Shown piece by piece: positions 1 to 9,173 of a DNA stretch of 64,000 nt. The stretch spans positions 124,001 to 188,000 of the forward strand of contig NZ_CANMDB010000006.1 of assembly GCF_947496515.1 (NCBI RefSeq), given 5' to 3'. Every line of letters starts with the position of its first letter. The first letter of the stretch is position 1. This DNA comes from an uncultured Roseobacter sp. (lineage in GTDB: Bacteria > Pseudomonadota > Alphaproteobacteria > Rhodobacterales > Rhodobacteraceae). A model generated the notes under the pieces. It was given only the letters and a program-made list of their open reading frames with translations, did no database searches and was not told the DNA's origin. The position numbers and the translations under genes are program-made.

Positions 1-261
1 GATCTGCGACGTCTCGAAGCGCACCGCCACCACCGCATCTGCGCCGAGCGCCTCGGCCTGCGCGATCATCCGGTCGAGCGCCTGCTCGCGCGCGCCTGCC
101 ATCAGGGAGGAATAGCCCCTTACCTCACCGCCCACGAGGTTCTTGAGACCAGCAACGATATCGGTGCCGATATGTTTGGCCCGAACGGTGGAGCCGCGTA
201 CCAGACCGAGGGTTTCGGTGATCTCCGCGCCGGCGATCCGGGAGGTGGTGGCCACGCGCAT
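1..261 (-). CDS. YbjQ/UPF0145 family protein (partial, C-terminus outside window)
   Basis: The first 87 codons are visible, starting at an ATG at 261. The sequence opens MRVATTSRIAGAEITETLGL and continues with a VRG-STVRAKHIGTDI stretch and a segment ending GADAVVAVRFETSQI. This is the pattern of the YbjQ (DUF74/UPF0145) fold, a small pentamer-forming family of about 105 residues often annotated as heavy-metal binding, with no proven reaction. Only the last 15-20 residues should be missing beyond the left edge. It starts 2 bases after the stop of the small membrane protein at 264-479, so the two are probably co-transcribed. Family assignment is fairly sure; function is unknown. Confidence 0.8.
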   Translation of the reverse strand, partial: MRVATTSRIAGAEITETLGLVRGSTVRAKHIGTDIVAGLKNLVGGEVRGYSSLMAGAREQALDRMIAQAEALGADAVVAVRFETSQI

Positions 262-263
262 GT

Positions 264-479
264 TCAATGTTCTATCCGGTCGTAGTGGTCATCCTCGGCG
301 CTGCGCAGCCTTTCTGCGATGACCCGGTAGGCGATGTAGCCAACCAATCCCGCGGGTATGAACGCGAGCCCTGCAAAAGGCACCTGCAGCGTTGCCAGCA
401 GGATTGCCGCGAGCCAGAGGGTGACGCCCGCCGCTACCAGCACGCAGACCAGAATGAGAACGAGTTTTTCAAGTGGCAT
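264..479 (-). CDS. small two-helix membrane protein
   Basis: A 71-residue protein starting MPLEKLVLILVCVLVAAGVT. I chose the ATG at 479 because an AAAGGAAAG ribosome binding site lies about 7 bases upstream; an in-frame ATG at 503 lacks one. Two hydrophobic segments (about residues 5-28 and 31-52) are followed by a charged tail rich in Arg, Glu and Asp, so an inner-membrane location is likely. I do not recognise the family. It sits between the corrinoid protein gene and the ybjQ-type gene on the same strand and probably belongs to that transcription unit. Confidence 0.75.
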   Translation of the reverse strand: MPLEKLVLILVCVLVAAGVTLWLAAILLATLQVPFAGLAFIPAGLVGYIAYRVIAERLRSAEDDHYDRIEH

Positions 480-551
480 CGGCTTTCCTTTCACAAAGAA
501 CATAAGGACGCCCGGTGCGGCGTGCCAGAGGTTCGTGCCGGACTTGCCCGC

Positions 552-1250
552 TCAGGCGCTCATCTGGTTGTGCTTGCGCGCGATGAATTCCTTGGCCGTC
601 TCCACTGCAACGGCGGCATCGCGGCAATAGGCATCGGCACCGATGGCGCGACCGAACTCCTCGTTCAGCGGTGCGCCGCCCACCAGCACGATGTAGTCGT
701 CGCGCACGCCCTGCTCGACCATCGTGTCGATCACCACCTTCATGTAAGGCATCGTGGTCGTCAGCAGCGCTGACATGCCGAGGATGTCGGGCGCTTCCGT
801 TTCCAGTGCGGCCATGTATTTCTCGACCGCGTTGTTGATGCCAAGATCGATCACCTCGAAACCCGCACCTTCCATCATCATGCCGACGAGGTTCTTGCCG
901 ATGTCATGGATGTCGCCCTTGACGGTGCCGATCACCATCTTGCCCATGCGCGGTGCACCGGTTTCGATCAGCAACGGCTTTAGGATCGCCATGCCGCCCT
1001 TCATCGCGTTGGCTGCCAGCAGCACCTCGGGGACAAAAAGGATTCCGTCGCGGAAATCATGGCCCACGATGGTCATACCGCCGACCAGCGCCTTGGTCAG
1101 AATGTCATAGGGCTGCCAGCCGCGCTCCAGCAGGATGTTGACGGCCTCCTCGATCTCTTCCTTGAGGCCATCGTAAAGATCGTCGAACATCTGCTGGACG
1201 AGTTCCTCATCGTCCAGTTCCGCCAGGATGAGTTCTTCTTCGTCCGACAT
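552..1250 (-). CDS. corrinoid (B12-binding) protein of methyltransferase/split methionine synthase type
   Basis: A 232-residue cobalamin-binding protein. Residues ~10-95 form the helical cap domain and ~100-220 the Rossmann-like B12 domain. The base-off/His-on motif DxHxxG is present as D113-I-H115-D-I-G118, so His115 should ligate cobalt; the later GG motif (VGGAPLNEEFG) is also present. The ATG at 1250 follows an AAAGGAAAG ribosome binding site. It resembles MtbC/MtaC-type cognate corrinoid proteins and the B12 domain of MetH. Together with the homocysteine methyltransferase at 6536-7558 it fits the split methionine synthase known in Roseobacter-group bacteria. It could instead serve a methylamine-type methyltransferase, but no such partner is in the window. 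Confidence 0.88.
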   Translation of the reverse strand: MSDEEELILAELDDEELVQQMFDDLYDGLKEEIEEAVNILLERGWQPYDILTKALVGGMTIVGHDFRDGILFVPEVLLAANAMKGGMAILKPLLIETGAPRMGKMVIGTVKGDIHDIGKNLVGMMMEGAGFEVIDLGINNAVEKYMAALETEAPDILGMSALLTTTMPYMKVVIDTMVEQGVRDDYIVLVGGAPLNEEFGRAIGADAYCRDAAVAVETAKEFIARKHNQMSA

Positions 1251-1467
1251 GGGCTTTCCTTTGCGGCGCGGCGCACGCTTGGCGCCGGGGTCTTCGTTCT
1301 TTTCTTGTGACAGAACGCAACGAGCCGACTGTCCGGATTGCGACATCAAGACAACGCTGTGCGACCCGCTAGGGTAAAAAATAGGGTCGGGGAGGGGCCG
1401 CACACAAGGGCGCGAATGCGATCAAATCGCGAAAACTTCTCATAAAGATCATTCGGTCAGGCGGTGG

Positions 1468-4400
1468 TTATTCTGCCGCCTGTACCAGGTTGAGCGTCCG
1501 TTCGGGTTGCTTCGGCGCCGCTTTGCGCTTGCTTTTCCCAGCGTAGAGCAGCGCGAACATCGGCGGGGTGAAATAGAAGGAGACGACCGTCGACAGCAGG
1601 ACGCCCCCCGCGACGGACATGGCAAAAGGCGGCCAGAACCCGCCGCCCGCAAGGATGAGCGGCAGGAAGCCACCAAAGGTCGTGACGGTCGTGCTGAGGA
1701 TATGGCGGCTGGAACCCATGAGCACGCCGACCATCGCATCTGCATCGCCCTGACGGGCGCCCGGATCGTCGCGCAGCCCGGTCATGATGATGATGGCTGC
1801 ATTGATCGACACACCGATGGAGCCGATGACGCCAATGATGGCATTGATCCCGAAGGGGTATTGGAAGACGGCCAGCGCAAGGATGCTGAGGCCCGCCGAC
1901 AGCACGCAGACCACAAGAGCGATGGCAGACAGCCGGAAGGAATTGAAGGTCATGACGATGGCGGCGATCGACAGGGTCACGATCAGCCCAAGCGACGCCA
2001 GCAGGTTGCCCAGCGTATCGGCACGCGCATCGCTGTCGCCGCCGATCTCCAGCCTGTAACCGGGCGGCAGGGCAAAGCCCTGCGCGTCGAGGGCTGCCTG
2101 CACCTGGCTCAGCGCCTCTTCGGGCAGCACGTCGCGCAGGATGAACGCCTGGATCGTATTGACCCGTTCGGCGTTGCGGCGCGTGATGATAGGCTCGCTC
2201 GGTTCAAGGGAAATCTCTGCGATAGCCGAGAGCGGCACACCGGGGAAATTGCCTGCCGCGGCGGTCGCGGCAGCGGTTGGCGGCAGCAGGATCATGTCGG
2301 AGATGGCGGTCAGGTCGCTGCGCGTGGCCGCGCCGAAGCGCACCCGCACGGGCAGATCTTCGGAGCCTTCGAGCAGCGAGCCGCCAGTGACCCCTTCAAG
2401 CCCGGCCTCCAGCTGGCGAGAGACATCCGCAAGGCTCAGGCCCAGCTGTTGGGCCTTGGCCTCGTCCACGTCGATACGCGCTTCGGGCGCGCCCGTGGTG
2501 ACGGTGCCGCGCGCCAGCGTCACCATGCCCACATCCGCCATGATCCGGCGCATCTCTGCCCCGATCTCACGCAGCTGGTCGAGGTTGGCTCCGACAACGC
2601 GCAGCTCCACCGGCGCATCGACGGGCGGGCCCTGCACCAGACCCCGCACGAGGACCTGTGCTTCAGGGGCGGCACGCGCGATCTCGCGTTCAAGCCGGGC
2701 GATGAGCGTCTCTGTCGCTTCCGGGGATGTTGTCGTCACCAACCCTTCGGCAAAGCGGGCGGCGTTGTCGCGTCCGCCCGCCATGTTGTAGTAGAACGCC
2801 GGTGCCGAACGACCGAGCACCCAGGAGACCTGCCGCGTCTCGGGGGCGGCGCGCAGCAGCGCATCGAGCCTGTCAACGACCGCTTCGGTCTGACCCGAGG
2901 CGGCACCGGGGCGCAGATCCACCTCGATATGGAACTGATCACGGTCCACGCCGGGAAAGAACTGTGCTGTGAGCAGCGGCATGGACATGAAACCAAGCAG
3001 CGGCAGCACCAGTGACAGGGCGATGGAGCGGACGGGGTTGCGCACGGCCCACCGCAGGCTGGCCGCAAAGGCGCGCGAGAGACCGGGGACCTTGAGCCCC
3101 GTCGCCAGCATCCCTGTCTTGCTCGCCGCAGGCATGGCCCAGCCCGCGATCGCCGGGGTCAGCGTCACGGCGACGACGAAGGACCACAGCAGCATGGTCA
3201 CCACGGCGATGGCGATGGAGCCCACGAAATCGCCCGCAGGTCCCGGCAGCAGGATCATCGGCGTGAAGGAGAGCGCGGTGGTGACGGTGGAGGCAAAGAG
3301 CGGCGCTGCCAGCCGCCGCACGGCACCGCGCACCGCCTTGATGCGTGCCTGCCCCCGGGCCACGCGCTGGCCCACCTCATCGGTCATCACGATGCCCGCA
3401 TCGACCAACAGCCCAAGTGCGACGATCAGCCCGGTGACCGACATCTGGTGGATGGCCAGCCCGATCACGTTCATGGTGGCCAGTGTTGCCAGCGATACCA
3501 CCGGCAAAATAAGCGCCACAATGAGTGCCGCGCGCAGCCCCATGGTGATCAGCAGCACCCCCACCACAAGGCCCACACCGATGGCCATATTGCCGCCCAC
3601 TTCCGCTAGCCGGTCGGCGGTATAGCGGCTCTGGTCAAAGATCAGCTCTGCGCTGATGCTGGCGGGCACGTCGCGTTGAAAGCGGTCCAATGCAGTGACG
3701 ATCCTGTCCATCCAGACATCCACTTGCAGCCCGTCTTCCAGCTTTGCCGCGACCAGCACCGCGGGCAGACCGTTGTGCAGCGCCTGCTCGGCCAAGGGCA
3801 GCCGGGGGCCGCGGGTCACCTCCGCGATGTCGGCCAGCCGGGTGATCTGACCGCCTGCGCCCTCTCGCAGGATCACCTCGCGCACCCGGTCCAGCGCCGT
3901 GATGTCACCGCTCACATCCAGGATCAGCTCGTTCTGCGCGCTGCGTAGCCGCCCGGCCTGGCCCTTGCTGTCGGCGCGCGCGATGGCGGTGGAGATATCA
4001 TCGGCGGTCAGCCCAAGCGCCGCGGTTCTCACGGGGTCAAGGGTGACGAGTACTTCCTCCTCCGGCACACCAAAGGTCTCAACCTCTTTCGTGCCTGCGG
4101 TGCTGCGTAGGGCATCGGCCAGCTCTTCCGCGTAGCGGCCCATAATGCTGAGCGGCACGCCCTCGTGATCCGCCGACAGGGCGATGATTGCCCCGTAGGT
4201 GCCTGCGCCATCCGAGGAGAACTCCGGCGTGGCCACCCCCGCGGGGAACTCGGCCTCCGCATCCACTAGGGCGTCGCGGATCTCCGACCAGATCTGCTCG
4301 ATCCGGTCATCGGCGAGGGTTTCGGCCAGATCGACCTGCACGATGGACATGCCGGTGGCGGAGGTGGAGTTGATCTCGTCCACCTCCGGGATCTCGCGGA

Positions 4401-4605
4401 TCGCCTCTTCGATCTCGGCGGTGACCAGCGTCTCTACCCGGGCCGGGTCGGCGCCGGGATAGGGGGTTGTGATGGTGGCAAAAAGGTTGGTGATCGTCGG
4501 GTCTTCCTGTCGCCCGATGGCCAGAAGCGCGGAGAGCCCCGCCGCGATGATGACGAGCAGGGCAAGTGCGACGATGCGCGGCTGGCGGAACGTCAGGGTT
4601 TCCAT
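1468..4605 (-). CDS. RND efflux transporter permease subunit
   Basis: A 1045-residue inner-membrane proton/drug antiporter of the AcrB/HAE-like RND superfamily. One N-terminal helix is followed by a periplasmic porter domain (~30-330), a six-helix block (~335-540), a second porter domain (~560-830) and a terminal six-helix block. The TM4 proton-relay region reads GLLVDAGIVMTDE: one Asp of the AcrB pair is kept and the second is Ala, as in divergent RND branches. Its start overlaps the stop of the adaptor gene by one base (TGATG), so the two are translationally coupled. No outer-membrane channel gene is nearby, so a channel encoded elsewhere is presumably shared. Substrate unknown. Confidence 0.93.
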   Translation of the reverse strand: METLTFRQPRIVALALLVIIAAGLSALLAIGRQEDPTITNLFATITTPYPGADPARVETLVTAEIEEAIREIPEVDEINSTSATGMSIVQVDLAETLADDRIEQIWSEIRDALVDAEAEFPAGVATPEFSSDGAGTYGAIIALSADHEGVPLSIMGRYAEELADALRSTAGTKEVETFGVPEEEVLVTLDPVRTAALGLTADDISTAIARADSKGQAGRLRSAQNELILDVSGDITALDRVREVILREGAGGQITRLADIAEVTRGPRLPLAEQALHNGLPAVLVAAKLEDGLQVDVWMDRIVTALDRFQRDVPASISAELIFDQSRYTADRLAEVGGNMAIGVGLVVGVLLITMGLRAALIVALILPVVSLATLATMNVIGLAIHQMSVTGLIVALGLLVDAGIVMTDEVGQRVARGQARIKAVRGAVRRLAAPLFASTVTTALSFTPMILLPGPAGDFVGSIAIAVVTMLLWSFVVAVTLTPAIAGWAMPAASKTGMLATGLKVPGLSRAFAASLRWAVRNPVRSIALSLVLPLLGFMSMPLLTAQFFPGVDRDQFHIEVDLRPGAASGQTEAVVDRLDALLRAAPETRQVSWVLGRSAPAFYYNMAGGRDNAARFAEGLVTTTSPEATETLIARLEREIARAAPEAQVLVRGLVQGPPVDAPVELRVVGANLDQLREIGAEMRRIMADVGMVTLARGTVTTGAPEARIDVDEAKAQQLGLSLADVSRQLEAGLEGVTGGSLLEGSEDLPVRVRFGAATRSDLTAISDMILLPPTAAATAAAGNFPGVPLSAIAEISLEPSEPIITRRNAERVNTIQAFILRDVLPEEALSQVQAALDAQGFALPPGYRLEIGGDSDARADTLGNLLASLGLIVTLSIAAIVMTFNSFRLSAIALVVCVLSAGLSILALAVFQYPFGINAIIGVIGSIGVSINAAIIIMTGLRDDPGARQGDADAMVGVLMGSSRHILSTTVTTFGGFLPLILAGGGFWPPFAMSVAGGVLLSTVVSFYFTPPMFALLYAGKSKRKAAPKQPERTLNLVQAAE

Positions 4606-5774
4606 CAGCGGGCCTCCACCGGGCGCACGGTCTGGCCGATCACGACCCGGTGCGGACCGTCGGTGATGTAGAGCGCGCTATCCTCAAACGTGCCGCGCAC
4701 GAAAGCGCGCGCACCGTCAGAAAAGAGCACTTCGACCGCCTCCGATCCAACCTCGACTGCCTCTGCCTCTGCCTCGCCATCGGGCACGGTCAGCAATCGC
4801 CACAGCCCGCGGGGCGCGTCCTGCAACGCAGAAAGGGGGACCCAGGCGCCGCGCTCCGCAATCCGCTGTTCCAGCACCAGCATGCCGGTCTCGCGCAGCG
4901 GCGGCAGTTCGCCCGTCTGGAAATCGAGCAGCAGCGTGCGGGTGCGGGTGGTTGGATCAAGCTCGGGCAGGATGGCGGCAAGGCGCACATCAAAGCTGCG
5001 GTCGCCGAACTGCGCGGTATAGACGGTGTCCGCATCGAGAGAGGCGATGATGTCTTGGCTAAGGCCAACGCGGAACTGGGGCGGCCCGGCCTCGACCAGC
5101 GATACGATGGCCTGGCTGGGGCTGACGGCGCTGCCGGTATCGACGGCGCGGCTGGCGATGGTCGCCGCAAAGGGCGCGCGCAACTCTGATTTCTCAAGCT
5201 GCAGATCGACCGCGACGCGGCTGGCGTCGATTTCGGCGATGCGCGCCTCAAGCTCGGTCAATTGCAGCGCCACGTTGTCCACGGCCTGATTGGACGCGAA
5301 GCCACGCTCCTGCAGTTCGGTCTGGCGGGCCGTGGTGCGCCGCGCAAGCTCCGCCTGCGCCTCCAGCGCCCGGCGATTGGCCGTCAGCCGGGTCTTCTCC
5401 GCTTCCAGCAGGCGGGTGTCGAGCCGGGCGATCAGAGCCCCTGTGGCAACGCTGCTGCCTTCGTCCACCGCCATCTCGGCGACCGTGCCGCCTGCTTCAA
5501 AGGCCATGGTGGTGCGCTGTGCGGCTTCGATCTGACCGGGGAAGCGCCGGGTCACGCTGCGATGGTCCTGCAACTGCAGGCGAGCGATCGCAACCTCCAG
5601 CGGCGCCGTGGCGGGTGGCGCCTCGACCGCGGCGGCCCGCTCTCCCAGAATGCCGCGCCCCAGCACCAGCAGACCGATCGCAAGGGCAATCACCAAAAGG
5701 GTGAGGACGAGGCGGCCAAGCTGTCCTATGATGGATCTCAGGCGCGATCTTGCGGTATGGGACGATGCGGTCAT
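4605..5774 (-). CDS. RND efflux periplasmic adaptor subunit (membrane fusion protein)
   Basis: A 389-residue HlyD/AcrA-type adaptor linking the RND pump to an outer-membrane channel. The ATG at 5774 gives a short basic N-terminus, then an anchor or signal helix (VLTLLVIALAIGLLVLGRGI, residues ~18-38), a split lipoyl domain, an alpha-helical hairpin (~95-180) and beta-barrel and membrane-proximal domains. A longer reading from 5834 would run through the operator palindromes and is unlikely. It is the first gene of an operon with the permease and is transcribed divergently from a TetR-type repressor, which probably controls it. Confidence 0.9.
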   Translation of the reverse strand: MTASSHTARSRLRSIIGQLGRLVLTLLVIALAIGLLVLGRGILGERAAAVEAPPATAPLEVAIARLQLQDHRSVTRRFPGQIEAAQRTTMAFEAGGTVAEMAVDEGSSVATGALIARLDTRLLEAEKTRLTANRRALEAQAELARRTTARQTELQERGFASNQAVDNVALQLTELEARIAEIDASRVAVDLQLEKSELRAPFAATIASRAVDTGSAVSPSQAIVSLVEAGPPQFRVGLSQDIIASLDADTVYTAQFGDRSFDVRLAAILPELDPTTRTRTLLLDFQTGELPPLRETGMLVLEQRIAERGAWVPLSALQDAPRGLWRLLTVPDGEAEAEAVEVGSEAVEVLFSDGARAFVRGTFEDSALYITDGPHRVVIGQTVRPVEAR

Positions 5775-5792
5775 GTGAGGCTCGCTTGTGAA

Positions 5793-5833
5793 GTAAGTGA
5801 TACTTACATATGTAAGAGCCTGTAACTTTATCA
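5793..5833 (-). promoter_or_regulatory. efflux operon promoter with overlapping TetR-type operator palindromes
   Basis: Between the divergent adaptor and tetR genes lie three alternating half-sites: GTAAG at 5793-5797, CTTAC at 5803-5807 and GTAAG at 5812-5816. They form two overlapping perfect palindromes, GTAAGTGATACTTAC (5793-5807) and CTTACATATGTAAG (5803-5816). On the minus strand a -35-like TTGATA (5828-5833) and a -10-like TATGTA in the palindrome give a plausible promoter, so repressor binding would block it. That the neighbouring TetR protein binds here is inferred from arrangement. Confidence 0.6.
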
Positions 5834-5851
5834 AGAAAAAAGGTCAGTGAT

Positions 5852-6478
5852 TTGTCAGGCACCATCGAAATTTCAGCGGATCAGCGGAAAACCTATCACC
5901 ATGGCGACCTGCGTGAGCGTTTGCTGGAAGTGGTCCGTGATCTGGTGGAAGTCCATGGCCCCGAAGGGTTTTCCGTGGCCGAAGCCGCCCGTCGCGCAGG
6001 CGTGAGCACCGCTGCTCCGTACAAGCATTTCAAGGATCGGACCGATTTGCTGAATGCGCTGGTATCCGCCGCGATGGACCGTCTGGCGCAGCGGATGGCG
6101 CAGGAATGTGCAGCCCATCCGGAGGGCAGTGTCGAGGCTGTGGCGGGAATCGGTCAGGCCTACATCACCTTCGCCAAGACCGAACCCGGCATCTTTCGGC
6201 TGATGTTCGGGCTGACGGAAGGCCACGAGGATGAGGATCTGCTACACGCCAAGGGCCGCCTGTGCCGCAGCATCGTCGAGACCGCCTGCGCCGACTATCT
6301 CGGCCGACAGGTGCCCGATCAGGTCGTGAACCTCACGGCCTACATCCTCTGGACCAGCGTGCACGGGCACGCCTTCCTGAGCATCGACCGCAAGAACAAG
6401 GAAGAGATCGAGGCGCTGGATGACTGGGATTTTCTGATGACCGTCACCCGCGGCGTGCTGGAGGCCGGGCGCGGCTGA
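5852..6478 (+). CDS. TetR/AcrR family transcriptional regulator
   Basis: A 208-residue regulator. The helix-turn-helix is at about residues 41-60 (SVAEAARRAGVSTAAPYKHF) and a TetR C-terminal ligand domain (~85-200) follows. The start is TTG at 5852, preceded by an AAAAAAGG ribosome binding site at about 8 bases; no ATG fits as well. It is divergent from the RND operon with palindromic half-sites in the shared 77-base gap, so it probably represses the pump and perhaps itself. The inducer is unknown. Confidence 0.9.
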   Translation: MSGTIEISADQRKTYHHGDLRERLLEVVRDLVEVHGPEGFSVAEAARRAGVSTAAPYKHFKDRTDLLNALVSAAMDRLAQRMAQECAAHPEGSVEAVAGIGQAYITFAKTEPGIFRLMFGLTEGHEDEDLLHAKGRLCRSIVETACADYLGRQVPDQVVNLTAYILWTSVHGHAFLSIDRKNKEEIEALDDWDFLMTVTRGVLEAGRG

Positions 6479-6535
6479 AACCGGGGCCTGTGCTGACGCT
6501 CCGGTCCGCGGCGCGTAAGTCTCGTCAGCCTGATG

Positions 6536-7558
6536 TCAGCCCGCGGTCCGGCGGCGGCGCGATGTGCGGCGAGCCGGGGTCGTCTCATCCCCGGTGCCAT
6601 CGCTTTGCGATGAAAAGCCGCCCAGCTTGGCCGCGATCTCCTCCAGCGCGGGCGGGTGATCCAGCGTCCGGGTGTCCAGCGCCTCGCGCATATGGCGCAG
6701 ATGCTCGGGCATGGTGCCGCAGCAGCCACCGATGATCCGCGCACCGCAGGCCCGGGCCATGACCGCGTAATCGGCCATCAACTCCGGCGTGCCGTCGTAG
6801 TGAATATGCCCGTCCACATATTTGGGGATACCTGCGTTGCCCTTGGCAATCACCGGACGCTCGGGCCCCTGGGCCGCAAAACCCAGGATCGTGCGCAGCA
6901 GGTCCGACGCGCCGGTGCCGCAATTGGCGCCGAAGGCCAGGGGCGCCTGATCGCCCAGATCCACGACCATCTTGACCATATCGGCGCTTGTCAGCCCCAT
7001 CATGGTGCGCCCGGCGGTATCGAAACTCATGGTGCCTGCCCAGTCGAGCCCCGCGAGCGTAAAGCCTTCTGCCGCGGCGCGGTATTCTTCGTGCGCGCTG
7101 ATCGTCTCCAGCCAGCCGATGTCAGCACCGCCGGATTTCAACCCGTCGGCTGCCTCGTGAAACATTTCCACCGCGAGGCTGTGGCTGAGGGTGCCCACCG
7201 GCTCCATGATCTCGCCCGTCGGGCCGACGGAGCCTGCCACGATCACCTCCCGCCCGACGGTATCGGCGACCTCACGCGCGATCTCGGCCGAGACCCGCGC
7301 CAGCTCGTGCACCCGCTTTTCGGCATCGTGCAGCTTCAACCGGGAGGCATTGGCGCCGAAGGAATTGGTCAGGAAGAGATCGCTGCCCGCCTCGACCGCC
7401 CCGGTGTAAAGCGCCTTGATCTTGCCGGGCTCTTGCGTGTTCCACAGCTCGGGCGCGTCGCCTGACATCAGCCCCATGTTGAAAAGGTTGGTGCCCGTCG
7501 CACCATCGGCCAACAGCACGCCACGCGCGTCCAGAAGACGGATCATCGGATTGGTCAT
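6536..7558 (-). CDS. bmt: homocysteine S-methyltransferase (BHMT-like; methyl-transfer module of a split methionine synthase)
   Basis: A 340-residue cytoplasmic (beta/alpha)8 zinc enzyme that methylates homocysteine to methionine. The start at 7558 has a GAGAGG ribosome binding site. Zinc ligands are visible: Cys213 in GANCGTGAS and Cys279-Cys280 in GGCCGT; the N-terminal DGATGTNL motif is also typical. In Roseobacters such proteins act as the homocysteine domain of a MetH split into separate polypeptides, and the corrinoid protein at 552-1250 is the likely partner. Betaine as direct methyl donor is the alternative. Here the two genes are separated by the efflux operon. The basic C-terminal tail (TSRRRRTAG) is probably not catalytic. 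Confidence 0.85.
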   Translation of the reverse strand: MTNPMIRLLDARGVLLADGATGTNLFNMGLMSGDAPELWNTQEPGKIKALYTGAVEAGSDLFLTNSFGANASRLKLHDAEKRVHELARVSAEIAREVADTVGREVIVAGSVGPTGEIMEPVGTLSHSLAVEMFHEAADGLKSGGADIGWLETISAHEEYRAAAEGFTLAGLDWAGTMSFDTAGRTMMGLTSADMVKMVVDLGDQAPLAFGANCGTGASDLLRTILGFAAQGPERPVIAKGNAGIPKYVDGHIHYDGTPELMADYAVMARACGARIIGGCCGTMPEHLRHMREALDTRTLDHPPALEEIAAKLGGFSSQSDGTGDETTPARRTSRRRRTAG

Positions 7559-7673
7559 GGCGGGCCTCTCATCGCTGCGATGGCCCGCGCATCTCATGAA
7601 GCCGGGGTCAACGCAAATGCATTATCCTCAACTTGGTTATGAGAGTGTTTACAGCGCCGATGCCTGGCGACGC

Positions 7674-7988
7674 TCAGGTCTCCTGCATCAGCTGGGCCTT
7701 GGCCTCGGCCATCTTCTCCAGCATCTTGGTGCGGATCGTGCTCTCGTCCGCCTTGGACCCCAGATCGCCAGCAAGCTTGCGGTAGACATCCTCGTCGCCT
7801 GCTTCCTCGAAATCTGCCTTGATCACTTCCTTGGCGTAGTTGGCGGCGTCCTCACCCGATTTGCCCAGCAGCTCCGCGGCCCAGAGGCCCAGCAACTTGT
7901 TGCGGCGCGCTTCGGCCTTGAATTGCATCTCCGCGTCATGGGCATATTTGTTTTCAAAGGCGTTTTCGCGATCGTCAAAGGTGGTCAT
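7674..7988 (-). CDS. F1FO-ATPase inhibitory zeta subunit (DUF1476)
   Basis: A 104-residue, highly charged all-helical protein starting MTTFDDRENAFENKYAHD, the hallmark N-terminus of the alphaproteobacterial zeta subunit. In Paracoccus that N-terminal segment inserts into F1 and blocks ATP hydrolysis. Length matches the family (about 104-107). It is not near the atp operon but divergent from purC, an arrangement common in this group. The start at 7988 is the only one that gives the conserved N-terminus. Longer reading upstream in this frame is non-coding in character. Confidence 0.9.
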   Translation of the reverse strand: MTTFDDRENAFENKYAHDAEMQFKAEARRNKLLGLWAAELLGKSGEDAANYAKEVIKADFEEAGDEDVYRKLAGDLGSKADESTIRTKMLEKMAEAKAQLMQET

Positions 7989-8141
7989 GGTCTGGTCTCC
8001 TGCGGCTTCGTAAATCCCGAGTTTGATATGCGGGCTCTGGTCTCCGAGCACAAGGGCGCTGGCTTGCAGCAACGCAGGGCTTGCACTAAGAGAAGCCCAT
8101 CGGCGCCGTGATCCCCATGGTGCAACGGGGAAAGGACGCCC

Positions 8142-8900
8142 ATGGCCCGGCGCAAGAAAATCTACGAAGGCAAAGCAAAGATCCTCTATGAAGGGCCAGA
8201 GCCGGGCACCATCGTGCAGTATTTCAAGGATGATGCCACCGCCTTCAACGCCGAGAAAAAGGCGGTGATCGAAGGCAAGGGCGTGCTGAACAACCGACTG
8301 AGTGAATTTTTCATGACAGGGCTTGGCCAGATCGGCGTGCCCAATCATTTCATCAAGCGGCTGAACATGCGCGAGCAACTGGTGCGCACAGTCGAGATCG
8401 TGCCGCTGGAGATCATCGTGCGCAACTATGCGGCCGGCACCATGTCCAAACGGTTGGGCATCGACGAGGGCACACAGTTGCCGCGGCCGATCGTGGAATA
8501 TTGCTACAAGGATGATGCGCTTGGCGATCCGCTGGTGACGGAGGAACATATCGCGGCCTTCGGTTGGGCCAGCCAGCAGGACATGGACGATATCCTCAGC
8601 CTCGCGCTGCGGGTCAATGACTTTCTGTCCGGGGTGATGCTGGCGGTGGGCATCCGGCTGGTGGATTTCAAGATCGAGGTGGGCCGTGTCTTTGACGGCG
8701 ATTTCCAGCGATTGATCGTGGCCGACGAGATCAGCCCGGACAGCTGCCGTCTATGGGACATGGAAACCGGTCAGAAGCTCGACAAAGACGTGTTCCGCCG
8801 TGATCTGGGCGATCTCAAGGACGCCTACACCGAAGTCGCGCGCCGTCTCGGCGTCATGCCCAAGACAGCGCCGGTGACGAAACCCACCTTGATCAACTGA
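8142..8900 (+). CDS. purC: phosphoribosylaminoimidazole-succinocarboxamide synthase
   Basis: A 252-residue SAICAR synthetase. It joins CAIR and aspartate with ATP use in de novo purine synthesis in the cytoplasm. The N-terminal [14 protein letters not shown], the [14 protein letters not shown] segment and the signature around [10 protein letters not shown] are typical. The ATG at 8142 has a GGGGAAAGGA ribosome binding site. It leads a purC-purS-purQ run; purS follows after 42 bases. Confidence 0.97.
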   Translation: MARRKKIYEGKAKILYEGPEPGTIVQYFKDDATAFNAEKKAVIEGKGVLNNRLSEFFMTGLGQIGVPNHFIKRLNMREQLVRTVEIVPLEIIVRNYAAGTMSKRLGIDEGTQLPRPIVEYCYKDDALGDPLVTEEHIAAFGWASQQDMDDILSLALRVNDFLSGVMLAVGIRLVDFKIEVGRVFDGDFQRLIVADEISPDSCRLWDMETGQKLDKDVFRRDLGDLKDAYTEVARRLGVMPKTAPVTKPTLIN

Positions 8901-8942
8901 TCCCGCCGCAGTGCGAAGCGACCAAAAGAGGAAAAGCAGGAC

Positions 8943-9173
8943 ATGAAGGCAACGGTGCATATCATGCTCAAGACCGGGGTGCTGGACCCGCAGGGTGAGG
9001 CCGTGCGGCACGCGTTGGGTGCGCTCGGGTTTTCGGGGGTCAAGGGCGTGCGTCAGGGCAAGGTGATCGAGCTTGATCTGGACGACGGAGCATCCCAATC
9101 GGATGTGGAAGCCATGTGCGAGAAGCTGCTGGCCAACACGGTCATCGAATCCTATTCGGTGGAGATGGGCTGA
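8943..9173 (+). CDS. purS: phosphoribosylformylglycinamidine synthase subunit PurS
   Basis: A 76-residue small subunit of the three-part FGAM synthase (PurS-PurQ-PurL); it bridges PurL and PurQ and helps channel ammonia. The pattern [20 protein letters not shown] with a later [11 protein letters not shown] strand is typical of the family, and the length is normal. A GAGGAAAAGCAGGAC ribosome binding region precedes it. Its stop overlaps the start of purQ by one base. PurL is not in this window. Confidence 0.95.
   Translation: MKATVHIMLKTGVLDPQGEAVRHALGALGFSGVKGVRQGKVIELDLDDGASQSDVEAMCEKLLANTVIESYSVEMG

Noticed and set aside
1251-1467. Possible cobalamin or SAM riboswitch upstream of the corrinoid protein gene
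   Set aside because: Neither the B12 box nor the conserved SAM-II or SAH cores could be recognised on the minus strand.
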